DNA of 64,000 bases, taken from Flavobacteriales bacterium. Lineage in GTDB: Bacteria > Bacteroidota > Bacteroidia > Flavobacteriales_D > Parvicellaceae. A program made the translations under genes and the position numbers. Each line of letters opens with the position of its first letter. Position 1 is the first letter of the stretch. The notes below the pieces were generated by a model that worked only from the letters and a program-made list of their open reading frames with translations, was not told the origin of the DNA and did no database searches. The DNA is taken from contig JAGYKU010000007.1 in NCBI GenBank assembly GCA_018401455.1, positions 16,743 through 80,742 of the forward strand, written 5' to 3'. Below, in pieces: positions 41,870 to 51,014 of this stretch.

Positions 41870-43256
41870 ATGAACTTTGCTTCTTTTCCATATCTTTTGT
41901 TTTTAGCCGTGATTGTCTTTTTGTTTTATCGTTTTTCTGATAAAAGGAAAATCATAATTTTATTAGCATCTTACCTCTTTTACTCTTTTTCGGAGTCGGC
42001 TTTGCATTATTGATGTTTGTTACAAGTTGGATAACTTATTGGGCAAGTTCTAAAAGTTATTACAGTACTTCTCCAAAATGAGAAAGTTTTATTTTTTATT
42101 CGGTTTAGTTATTGATTTAATCATTTTTGTGATTTTCAAGTACTTTCACTTGATTGATATAGAGATGATGAATTGGCCAAATTTTTCTGCTCAAGATTTA
42201 TTAATCCCTCTTGGAATATCCTTTTATACTTTCAAAACCTTGGGATATTGTATTGATATTTATCAAAAAAAATATAGCCCAATCGATTCGTTTTCTGATT
42301 ATGCATTATCGGTAAGTTTTTTTCCTCAACTAATTGCTGGGCCAATTGAAAAATCAAAAAACTTATCTGTTCAATTCAATAGATGTGAAAATTTTAATCC
42401 TCAAAACATTATTGATGGAGGTAAATTAATTTTGTGGGGGATGTTTAAAAAAATTGTAATTGCAGATTCAATTGCTCAAATAATCAATCCGTGTTTTGCA
42501 AATATAGATGAATATCAAGGGTTTGAATTATGGCTTATATTGTTTGGTTTTGTGTATCAAATTTATGTTGATTTTTCTGGCTATTCTGATATTGCAATTG
42601 GCTCTGCAATATTGTTCAACATTAATTTGCCTGCTAATTTTAACAAACCCTTTTATTCTAAAAGTGTTGGTGAATTTTGGATAAGATGGCACATTACTTT
42701 CTCTAGATGGCTCAAAGAATATGTGTTTGACAACATAGGAGGAGTCGTAAGAGGGAACAAATTAAGAACTGTGATTAACTTATGGATACTCTTTCAATTG
42801 GTCGGCATTTGGCATGGCGCCACGTTGAATTATATGTTGTATGCAAATCTAGCTTTTATATGGATGCTCGGAGATATCACTACAAGAAAAAAAAGAAAGA
42901 AAATATTTAAGAAAAAAAATTCTTTCAGTCCTATTTTAAATTATTTAACTATCATTTTGATGATGATGAGTTTGTGCATATTTTTTAGAACATCGAATTT
43001 TAATGAAAGCATATATATTGTAAAAAACTTATTTTTGTTTGAAAATTACACCATGACTTTTACAAAAGTATATACAGTATTTGGGTTAATACTAATATTT
43101 GAGTTTTTTCAATATTTTCAAATTTCGCCTAAAGGGACATGCGTTGAGAATGTCAAAAGCTTCAAAATTCGTGCTCTGTTATATGTGTTTATGATTTTTT
43201 GTTTAGTTTTTTTGAGTATGCGTGCAGACATTACTTTTCAATATTACCAATTTTAA
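41870..43256 (+). pseudogene. MBOAT-family O-acyltransferase, two apparent single-base frameshifts near 41990 and 42075
   Basis: MNFASFPYLLFLAVIVFLFYRFSDKRKIIILLASYLFYSF | FALLMFVTSWITYWASSKSYYSTSPK | MRKFYFLFGLVIDLIIF...PQLIAGPIEKSKNL...FWIRWHITFSRWLKEYVF...WHGATLNYMLY. Confidence 0.88.
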
Positions 43257-43262
43257 ATAATC

Positions 43263-44201
43263 ATGAAGAAAAAATTGATTTATATAAGTGTTTTGTTCTT
43301 AGTGGTTCATTTTAGTTTTCTTCTCTTATTTCATTATGTAAACAACAGAAGAAATGAACTGGTCATAAAATTTGACAATATCTTGTCTAGTGATAAATAC
43401 TACCGAACCATTCTGGCTGGGGACTCTCATTCTAATAGAAGTATTGATGAAACAAAAATTGACGGGTTATATTCTATTGCGTATTTCGGAGAAAACAATG
43501 TGATGACATACTATAAAATTAAATATTTGCTAGAAAATAAAAATTTAAAAGATCCCGAATATATAATTTTACCATGTGATATTGTTACTTTTTCTAAAGG
43601 CTTTAATTTGTACAGATCTCAAAAAGGATTTTACAAAAACCTCATCCCTTTGAGTGAATTATCAGAATTTGAACAAGACCTGTATGGAAGTTATTACGAC
43701 TATATCAAATTAACCTTGTTTCCATATATAGAATGGCAGTTTGCTATGAATACAGCACATCAAAACAGAAAAAAGAAAAATAAACTGCGTTTTAGTGAAT
43801 TACCCATAGAAAAACAAAAAGCTAAAGCAAAGTTTTTTGTACAAGAAGAGTTAATGTGTTCCAAAAATTATGAGAACTTATTTGCCCCAACATCATTAAA
43901 ATATTTGGAAAAAACCATTTTGTTGTGTAAACAAAATAATGTAAAACCTATTTTTATAAAGTTTCCTATGACCAATTATGTTTTTAGTGAAATAAAAAAT
44001 AACGTAAATGCTAGATATATACTAATCAGACCTTCGGAAGAAATAATAAATAAACACGATTTACCAATACTAAATTTTGAAAGAACTTTTGAAAACAACC
44101 CTGAGTTGTTTTTTGACAGCCATCACCTAAACGACTATGGAAAAGAGATGTTTACACCAATAATTAAAAATGCTTTAGACAGTTTATACAAAGTTTATTG
44201 A
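43263..44201 (+). CDS. SGNH/AlgX-like hydrolase, probable partner of the MBOAT
   Basis: ILAGDSHSNRSIDE block I and C-terminal FFDSHHLNDYGKEMF; N-terminal TM. Confidence 0.7.
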   Translation: MKKKLIYISVLFLVVHFSFLLLFHYVNNRRNELVIKFDNILSSDKYYRTILAGDSHSNRSIDETKIDGLYSIAYFGENNVMTYYKIKYLLENKNLKDPEYIILPCDIVTFSKGFNLYRSQKGFYKNLIPLSELSEFEQDLYGSYYDYIKLTLFPYIEWQFAMNTAHQNRKKKNKLRFSELPIEKQKAKAKFFVQEELMCSKNYENLFAPTSLKYLEKTILLCKQNNVKPIFIKFPMTNYVFSEIKNNVNARYILIRPSEEIINKHDLPILNFERTFENNPELFFDSHHLNDYGKEMFTPIIKNALDSLYKVY

Positions 44202-44929
44202 GACTTTTTAATAAAAAACAATGAGGTTACATTCATTAAGACTCTTCTAAAAAAATTTGGAAAATGTTTAAATACATAAATTCTCTGGAATTTCAATTGC
44301 CAAAAAAGAGTTGCTTTTACTTTAGCACAGATATTTGATTTATCATTGATAAACTCAGGTCTGAGAATGTCAACAATTAATACATATCTTGATGTATCGG
44401 AATCATTCCAAACTTCATGCTCATGCGCATCACAAAAAGCAAATACTTTTCCGTTTTCCCAACTAATTTCAGCATCTTTTACTTTCATTCCCATTATTGG
44501 AAGTGATGCCTCTGATTTTAAAGTCAAATGAACTCTGTACATTACATTACTATCTCCATGATGAGGTTTTATTTTAGTATGAGGCTGTAGAATAGAAAAA
44601 GCACAAGAAGTAACACCTTCAATTTTTTCTATGACATCAAATGTCTTAGGGGTTTTTAATACATTTTCCTTTTTAACATCTCCCCAAACCATCAAAGGAA
44701 AGATTGTCCAGTTTTCTTTTTTGGATGCAAGCGTTTCATTAAAATAAGGGATAATGTTTTTTTCTTCTATTACTATCAATTCTTCAATTTCAGATAAAAA
44801 TATTTTGTAATTATCTTCAAGAGTTTTCTTCCATTTAAAATGGTCAATATTAAAAAAAGCAGGTTCACTCCCTTTATATTCGTATCGCTCTGCAAATGAG
44901 TACCACTCTTTTGTCTTTGTAGTATCCAT
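44195..44929 (-). CDS. Aspartyl/asparaginyl beta-hydroxylase-like protein 1
   Basis: LQPHTKIKPHHGDSNVMYRVHLTL...WENGKVFAFCDAHEHEVWNDSDTSRYVLIVDILRPE. Confidence 0.85.
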   Translation of the reverse strand: MDTTKTKEWYSFAERYEYKGSEPAFFNIDHFKWKKTLEDNYKIFLSEIEELIVIEEKNIIPYFNETLASKKENWTIFPLMVWGDVKKENVLKTPKTFDVIEKIEGVTSCAFSILQPHTKIKPHHGDSNVMYRVHLTLKSEASLPIMGMKVKDAEISWENGKVFAFCDAHEHEVWNDSDTSRYVLIVDILRPEFINDKSNICAKVKATLFWQLKFQRIYVFKHFPNFFRRVLMNVTSLFFIKKSQ

Positions 44930-45678
44930 CAGTAAACCTTAAATAAGTTAAATATTTTTGTTGCTATCAAAGCAAACGGACTTATGAGAATGGCAATTCC
45001 CTGAATAACAAATGGAGGAAACTTTAATAAAAACTTCAATGTTTGTGCTCTTTTTTGAAGAAATAAAGAAGTTCTTACGGTAGCGATTATTTTATTTTTT
45101 TTATGCTTATACTCCCCTCTCAAAACATCTATCACCATTATAAAACGTGGGTTTTCTGAATTATTATATGCTTCATGATTGTAAGCGTCCATAAAAATAA
45201 GCCACTTACCATTTTCCCAAGACCTAACCTCGTCTCTAACTCTAAACCCACATTTTGGCAGTCCATCAGGAACACTTAAACCAAGATGACAACGATAAAT
45301 ACCGTTTGTATCACCACAATGAGGAAGAATAGAACTATTGGGTTCTAACAAATTGAATGACAAAGACAAAATCTCTGGATATTTTTCTAAAATTGAAGTT
45401 GTTAACGGGAAATTCTTTTGGTTTTTAAACAAATTAATCCCCCAGTTTTTTAAACTTATCGTTTTCCAACTTTTGGGCTTAGAAACCATAGAGGTATTGA
45501 AGTACCCTTCAAGTTCATTGGCTTTTAAATATAACTTTAATTCTTCATATATTGCAGCATACTTTTCTTGAAACTCTTTGTGCCATAAAAAACTAGAATC
45601 ATCAATAAATGAAGATTCTGAACCTTTATATTCGAATGAAAAATCATATAAACTAAACCATAATTTATTCATTGACAA
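44929..45678 (-). CDS. Aspartyl/asparaginyl beta-hydroxylase-like protein 2
   Basis: LEPNSSILPHCGDTNGIYRCHLGLSVP...WENGKWLIFMDAYNHEAYNNSENPRFIMVIDVLRGEY. Confidence 0.83.
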   Translation of the reverse strand: MSMNKLWFSLYDFSFEYKGSESSFIDDSSFLWHKEFQEKYAAIYEELKLYLKANELEGYFNTSMVSKPKSWKTISLKNWGINLFKNQKNFPLTTSILEKYPEILSLSFNLLEPNSSILPHCGDTNGIYRCHLGLSVPDGLPKCGFRVRDEVRSWENGKWLIFMDAYNHEAYNNSENPRFIMVIDVLRGEYKHKKNKIIATVRTSLFLQKRAQTLKFLLKFPPFVIQGIAILISPFALIATKIFNLFKVY

Positions 45679-45775
45679 ATTCTTTTAGATTGTCAAAAGT
45701 AAATAAAATAAATTAGTTTTAGACAGGTATAAATTTTTCAATTATCTTCAAATTATTTATACCTTAGCACTAAAT

Positions 45776-46471
45776 ATGGAAAATTCAGACAACTCTATAC
45801 TATCAGATAAAAACCCGTCATTTTTTTATAATAAAAATGATTTTCCTAATATTTTAGAATTAGAAAATCATTTTACAACTTTAAAAGAAGAGTTGTTGAA
45901 TTTAATTAAAATGAATAAAGAAGAAAGTTGGTTGAGAACTTTTCCCAGTTATGTAAAATCAGAAGAACAAAAAGCTTGGAAGGTTTTTTCTTTTCTCTTC
46001 TTTTCAATGAAATTTCCTTCTCATGCAGCATTATGTCCTAAAACAGCAAACCTAATCTATGGTATTTCAGAAATCATGTCCTGTGACTACTCTTACATGA
46101 AAGCAAATACTAAAATTTTACCTCATAAAGGTTATTCTAGAATGGTATTAAGATGCCACCTACCACTAATTGTCCCTAAAGGAGATTTGTGTGGTATTAG
46201 AGTTGGTGACGAAACCAAATATTGGAAAGAGGGAGAACTCCTCATTTTTGATGATTCCTTTGAACATGAAGCCTGGAATAATAGTAATGAAGATCGAGTT
46301 GTTTTAATGTTCGATATCCCCAATGCAAAATGGGGTTATTCGGCTCAAGAGATTTCAGATTATAAAATTAAGAGTTTAGAAGACCCTTTTTTATTGTCGC
46401 TTGCTCCATATCAATTATGGCAAGAGGCTCTAAAATCTGGGGTTTTTCCTATTGACAAATTTGATTTTTGA
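45776..46471 (+). CDS. Aspartyl/asparaginyl beta-hydroxylase-like protein 3
   Basis: MKANTKILPHKGYSRMVLRCHLPLIVP...IRVGDETKYWKEGELLIFDDSFEHEAWNNSNEDRVVLMFDI. Confidence 0.88.
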   Translation: MENSDNSILSDKNPSFFYNKNDFPNILELENHFTTLKEELLNLIKMNKEESWLRTFPSYVKSEEQKAWKVFSFLFFSMKFPSHAALCPKTANLIYGISEIMSCDYSYMKANTKILPHKGYSRMVLRCHLPLIVPKGDLCGIRVGDETKYWKEGELLIFDDSFEHEAWNNSNEDRVVLMFDIPNAKWGYSAQEISDYKIKSLEDPFLLSLAPYQLWQEALKSGVFPIDKFDF

Positions 46472-47114
46472 GATACTCGTTTATTTGTTCAAGGTTTGTA
46501 TCAGATGGCCTTCCTGTAATCTGAATCTCATCATTATTATTGTGGGTTAATTTTGCCGCTTGGTTCAACTTTGAGCCATATTTTAAGTAGTTTTCTAATG
46601 TTAATTCGTAATACGAACTAATTCCATCATTAGATTTGGGGATTAATTTATACCCTAGTAATTTATTGTAATCTATAGATTTTTGATTTGAATTAAGTAT
46701 TTTCACTCTTGAAATATTTGTCAACTTAATTTCTAAAAAAACGACATTTAAAAGGCATAAAGTAGCAAATGTTGGAGCGATTGAATTGAGATGCTCTTTT
46801 TCACCAATAAATATACCTCCTTCTCCGAATCCTAATTGTGGATTGTAATTTTTTGCATTGATGACTCCAATTTTCTTGTTTTCCCAATTTATAACGAAGT
46901 AATAATTATATTTATTATTAATAGAATGAAACCATTTCTCTTGTTCTTCTTTAGTGATTACTTTTTTATAGTCCATATTATCTACTACAAAATCTTGATT
47001 TCTCCATTGCCTAACCAATTCAATTTCATCAAATTGCAATCTGGTCAGATGAACTCCATATTGACTAATCTTTAGCATAAGAATCAATTTCAAGTTCATT
47101 GTATGAAGGTACAT
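46449..47114 (-). CDS. GNAT-family acetyltransferase
   Basis: VHLTRLQFDEIELVRQWRN...EKWFHSINNKYNYYFVINWENKKIGVINAKNYN. Confidence 0.75.
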   Translation of the reverse strand: MYLHTMNLKLILMLKISQYGVHLTRLQFDEIELVRQWRNQDFVVDNMDYKKVITKEEQEKWFHSINNKYNYYFVINWENKKIGVINAKNYNPQLGFGEGGIFIGEKEHLNSIAPTFATLCLLNVVFLEIKLTNISRVKILNSNQKSIDYNKLLGYKLIPKSNDGISSYYELTLENYLKYGSKLNQAAKLTHNNNDEIQITGRPSDTNLEQINEYLKNQICQ

Positions 47115-48000
47115 TATTGAGTTTTCTCAACATGTGTCTTATGTATTGTGCTATGATTCCAATACTCAATATTATTAAGCCAGAGGAAAATAAAACACTT
47201 ACTATAATTGCTGAGAATCCTGGAGTGTCTATTCTAAAGAACACTTTTTTGATGATAAAATAACTACCAAAACCAAAGTTTAATAACGTCATAATCAGCC
47301 CTATGTAAGTCACTATTTTCAAAGGAAAACTTGTAGAAAAAAGAATCAAATTTGATGTGATATTTATAAGTCCGCTTGTTTTATATCTTTTCTTATCGAA
47401 ATGATTTGAATTGAATTGAACTGGTGTAAAACTGATTTCACTTGTGTACCAAAGACAAAGCTCGTCAAGAAAGACAAAATGCCTATGATTGTTAACGAGT
47501 TGAGTGTATAAATTTCTATGAATTAATCTAAAACTACTTCCTTTACCCTTTTCTTTTCCTTCTATTTTTGCAACCAGCTTATACAAGCTGGACAAAGTAT
47601 TTCTGAGTAAAGAACTGTTTTTCTTCTTAAAAATTCCATAAACAAGCAGAGCTTTTGTTTCATCTTGTTTTTCAATTAGTTTACCTATTTCTTTAGGCTC
47701 AATTTCTATATCATCATCAATTGTAATTACAAATTCTCCTTTGGCATATTTTATACCACATAAAGTAGCGCCATGCTGTCCAAAGTTTTTTGCCATTTTA
47801 ATGATTGTGACGTTTTTATGTTTTGATTTTATTTTTTGTAAAACATTCCAACTATTGTCTTCGCTGTAGTCATCAACAAAAATCATTTCGAAATTGTAAT
47901 TATTATCAAAAAAAGTATTGATTTGAGATATTAATTCTTCAAGTGAATTTTCTGCGTTATATACAGGAACAACTATGCTGTAATTTATATTATTATCCAT
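47065..48000 (-). CDS. Family 2 glycosyltransferase (DPM/ArnC-like)
   Basis: NYSIVVPVYNAENSLEELISQI...FVDDYSEDNSW...KMAKNFGQHGATLCGIKYAKGEFVITIDDDIE, two C-terminal TM helices. Confidence 0.9.
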   Translation of the reverse strand: MDNNINYSIVVPVYNAENSLEELISQINTFFDNNYNFEMIFVDDYSEDNSWNVLQKIKSKHKNVTIIKMAKNFGQHGATLCGIKYAKGEFVITIDDDIEIEPKEIGKLIEKQDETKALLVYGIFKKKNSSLLRNTLSSLYKLVAKIEGKEKGKGSSFRLIHRNLYTQLVNNHRHFVFLDELCLWYTSEISFTPVQFNSNHFDKKRYKTSGLINITSNLILFSTSFPLKIVTYIGLIMTLLNFGFGSYFIIKKVFFRIDTPGFSAIIVSVLFSSGLIILSIGIIAQYIRHMLRKLNNVPSYNELEIDSYAKD

Positions 48001-48002
48001 CT

Positions 48003-48746
48003 CTAAGTATTATTATTTAATAATAGTCCACCATCCATTTTGATAGAAGTTCCTGTAATCCATTGGGCGTTATTGCTCAATAAAAATGCAATCATATTTG
48101 CAACATCAATTGGTTCTCCAATTCCTAAAGGGTATTGCGCCTCTATTTTTTTAATAAATTCTTCATCATAAGCTGCTTTAGTTTTTTCATAAATGTTTGT
48201 GTTTACTAATGCGGGAACAACTACATTGGCCCTCATCTTTTGAATTGATTGCTCTAAGGAAAACGACCTTGCAAAAGCTTCTAATCCTTTTTTTGAAATA
48301 GAATATAAAGCACTCCCATTGTATGGATGATCGGCTGAAACTGAAGATATAAAAACCAAACTTGAGCCGTTATTAAAAGATTTATTTCTCAGGAGATTGC
48401 TACAAAGTAAAATTCCAGAATATAAATTAATCTTTAAAACTGTGTCAATATGTTTGGATTTGATAAACTTAATAGGAAAAGGCTGCACAATTCCAGCACA
48501 GTGGGCTAATCCGTCTATTGATTTAATTTTTTTTGCAAAATTTTCTATTTCTTCTTCTACTGACAAATCACATAAAATAACTTCACAGTTAGTTGCTATT
48601 TGAGAAGCCGTTTCATTAAGTGCTTCTTGATTTCTTCCTGTTAAAATTAAATCAGCTCCTAATTTTGAGACTAATATTGCAACTTCTCTCCCTATTCCAG
48701 AAGATGCTCCGGTGACTGCTATTTTTTTTCCCTTTAAATCAATCAT
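48003..48746 (-). CDS. SDR-family oxidoreductase (FabG-like)
   Basis: IAVTGASSGIGREVA, YSISKKGLEAFARSFS, WITGTSIKMDGGLL. Confidence 0.9.
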   Translation of the reverse strand: MIDLKGKKIAVTGASSGIGREVAILVSKLGADLILTGRNQEALNETASQIATNCEVILCDLSVEEEIENFAKKIKSIDGLAHCAGIVQPFPIKFIKSKHIDTVLKINLYSGILLCSNLLRNKSFNNGSSLVFISSVSADHPYNGSALYSISKKGLEAFARSFSLEQSIQKMRANVVVPALVNTNIYEKTKAAYDEEFIKKIEAQYPLGIGEPIDVANMIAFLLSNNAQWITGTSIKMDGGLLLNNNT

Positions 48747-49791
48747 AATTCATCAATTTTGTATAAACATTTTCAACTTCGCAAATCACACTTCCCCACG
48801 AAAAACCTACTCCGAAGCCACTTAAAAGCAGTTTTTGTTTTTGAGAGATTAATTCATTTTTTAGTTGATGACAAATAGTAAGCGGAATAGAAGCGGAACT
48901 TGTATTTCCAAATAAATCTATAGAATACGGGACTTTGTCGATGTTAATTTTTAACTTTTTTCTCAAACTTTCATTAATCAATTTATTGGCTTGGTGAAAA
49001 ACAAAATAATCGACATCGTCAATATTTGTACTTGAATATTCTAATAGTTTTTTGATGTTGGGAGCGGCTTCTCTCAAAGCAAAATTAAAAATTTCCATTC
49101 CATCCAGTGCAAGATGTTTTTTTGTTCTTTTAATACCTTTATCAATCTCAAATATTACATCAGAATCAGAATTATAAGGATATCGAGAATGACCGTGCTC
49201 GATAATTATGGCATTTTTACCACTTCCATCACTTTGAAGGTTAAAATACCAAGGTGTTGCGTTTTCTTTATAAGATAAAAGTGTAGCGGTACCAGCATCT
49301 CCAAATAAAGGATAAGAACTTTTGTCTGTGTAAGCGGTTGAAGTTGTAGATTTATCACCTACCATCAGCAATGCTTTTTTGAATTGCCCAGATTGAAGCA
49401 TGTTACCGATAATAGATAGTCCATAGACATATCCTGAGCACCCTAGATTAACATCAAATGCCATACAGGAATTAGAAAGATCTAGTTTATCTTGAAGAAT
49501 TACAGATGTAGCAGGCAAAAAATAGTCTGGAGATTGAGAAACAAAAATTAAGATATCAATTTCTTCTTTACAATTAAATTCTTCTAATAACTTTTGAGCG
49601 GCTTTATAACATAAATCGGAGCAAGCAATCTCAGAAGAGGCTACTCTTCTTTCTATGATTCCAGTTGTTTTCGTAAATAAATTTTGTTCTTCCTTAGAAA
49701 TTAAATCGTAATCTACTGTTTTCACAATAGAAGAAGGAACACAAGTCACGATTCCATCAATTGAAATGTTATGTATTTGATGAATTGCCAA
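48739..49791 (-). CDS. 3-oxoacyl-ACP synthase III-like protein A
   Basis: Catalytic triad residues LGCSGY (Cys), FVFHQAN (His), LFGNTSSASIP (Asn). Confidence 0.88.
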   Translation of the reverse strand: MAIHQIHNISIDGIVTCVPSSIVKTVDYDLISKEEQNLFTKTTGIIERRVASSEIACSDLCYKAAQKLLEEFNCKEEIDILIFVSQSPDYFLPATSVILQDKLDLSNSCMAFDVNLGCSGYVYGLSIIGNMLQSGQFKKALLMVGDKSTTSTAYTDKSSYPLFGDAGTATLLSYKENATPWYFNLQSDGSGKNAIIIEHGHSRYPYNSDSDVIFEIDKGIKRTKKHLALDGMEIFNFALREAAPNIKKLLEYSSTNIDDVDYFVFHQANKLINESLRKKLKINIDKVPYSIDLFGNTSSASIPLTICHQLKNELISQKQKLLLSGFGVGFSWGSVICEVENVYTKLMNYD

Positions 49792-49792
49792 T

Positions 49793-50026
49793 TTAACCTA
49801 CTCTTTGTTGAACGATATTATATAAATCCTTAATAGTACTTGTTTGTTTCAAATCAGCGGCACTCAAAATGATGTCATAATGATTGTCCACAAATGCGAT
49901 TACAATCAATGCGTGCATACTACTCCATCCCTCTATTTCTCTGTAGTTCGAGTCGGGAGAAATTGTGCCAGGAGTTATTTCTTCAAACTCTTCTTCTAAC
50001 GCTTTTGTAAATGCTTCTAATGTCAT
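49793..50026 (-). CDS. Acyl carrier protein
   Basis: 77 aa, IEGWSSMHALIVIAFVDNHYDI; Ser at the phosphopantetheine site (WSSM in place of DSL). Confidence 0.8.
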   Translation of the reverse strand: MTLEAFTKALEEEFEEITPGTISPDSNYREIEGWSSMHALIVIAFVDNHYDIILSAADLKQTSTIKDLYNIVQQRVG

Positions 50027-50033
50027 AATTTAT

Positions 50034-51014
50034 TTAATATTTTATTATTGTTCCTGCCCAACTATATCCTATACCAAATCCCACCAACATCACTTTCATT
50101 CCTTTTTTCAATAAGCCTTTTTGTTCTGCATCGTAAAGAGCTAGTGGAATACTTGAAGAAACAGAATTTCCAAACGACTCTAAATTTACAAAAAACTTTT
50201 CTTTCGGAACTTTAATTTTTCTTCTTATTATTTCTAACAAATAATAACTTGCTTGATGAAACACAAATAAATCAATATCATCGGTTGTTAGTTGATATTT
50301 TAAAAGTAACTCATCTACATGTTTTGGAACATTTTTAATCGCAAACCGAAAAATCTCAGTACTATTCATTCTCATCTCTCCATTTATTAAATCGACTGAA
50401 TTTGTGTTTTGACTTGGATTTCTAAATCCACTATAATCAACTATTAAATTTTGATATCCAGACCCATCTGTACCAAAAATAAAATGTGTTTCATCTTCAC
50501 TTTTTTCAATCAAATTAGCTGAAGCTATATCGCTAAACAAACTTCTTAGTTCAAAATTATCCTTTGAAATAACTTTAGTAGGGATATCTGAAGTAATAAA
50601 CAATATTTTCTTTGCCATGCCAGAAACCAGCAAACTATTTGCAATTCCTAATCCATATACAAATCCTGAACAACCATATGGAATATCTAGTGCTCCGATG
50701 TTATTAGAGAGTTTTAATCTATCTTGTAAAATACAAGATGTAGCGGGTGCGATAAAATCAAAACCTTCTGAACAAAAAATCAAAAAATCTATCTCACTTT
50801 TATTTATGTTTGAATCTAAAAACAAAGCATCACAAGCCCTTATTGCCATGTCTGAAGCGATTTCATCAATTCCAGATACATATCTTTTTTTTATACCTGT
50901 TCTTTTAAAAATCTCATCAGCAGATATCGTTTTAAATGTATTAGATAATTCTTCATTATCTAATACTCTCTCTGGTAAATAAATCTTAATATTTGTAATC
51001 TTTACTCCCATCAA
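50034..51014 (-). CDS. 3-oxoacyl-ACP synthase III-like protein B
   Basis: YGCSGFVYGL, FVFHQASYY, SFGNSVSSSIP. Confidence 0.88.
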   Translation of the reverse strand: MMGVKITNIKIYLPERVLDNEELSNTFKTISADEIFKRTGIKKRYVSGIDEIASDMAIRACDALFLDSNINKSEIDFLIFCSEGFDFIAPATSCILQDRLKLSNNIGALDIPYGCSGFVYGLGIANSLLVSGMAKKILFITSDIPTKVISKDNFELRSLFSDIASANLIEKSEDETHFIFGTDGSGYQNLIVDYSGFRNPSQNTNSVDLINGEMRMNSTEIFRFAIKNVPKHVDELLLKYQLTTDDIDLFVFHQASYYLLEIIRRKIKVPKEKFFVNLESFGNSVSSSIPLALYDAEQKGLLKKGMKVMLVGFGIGYSWAGTIIKY

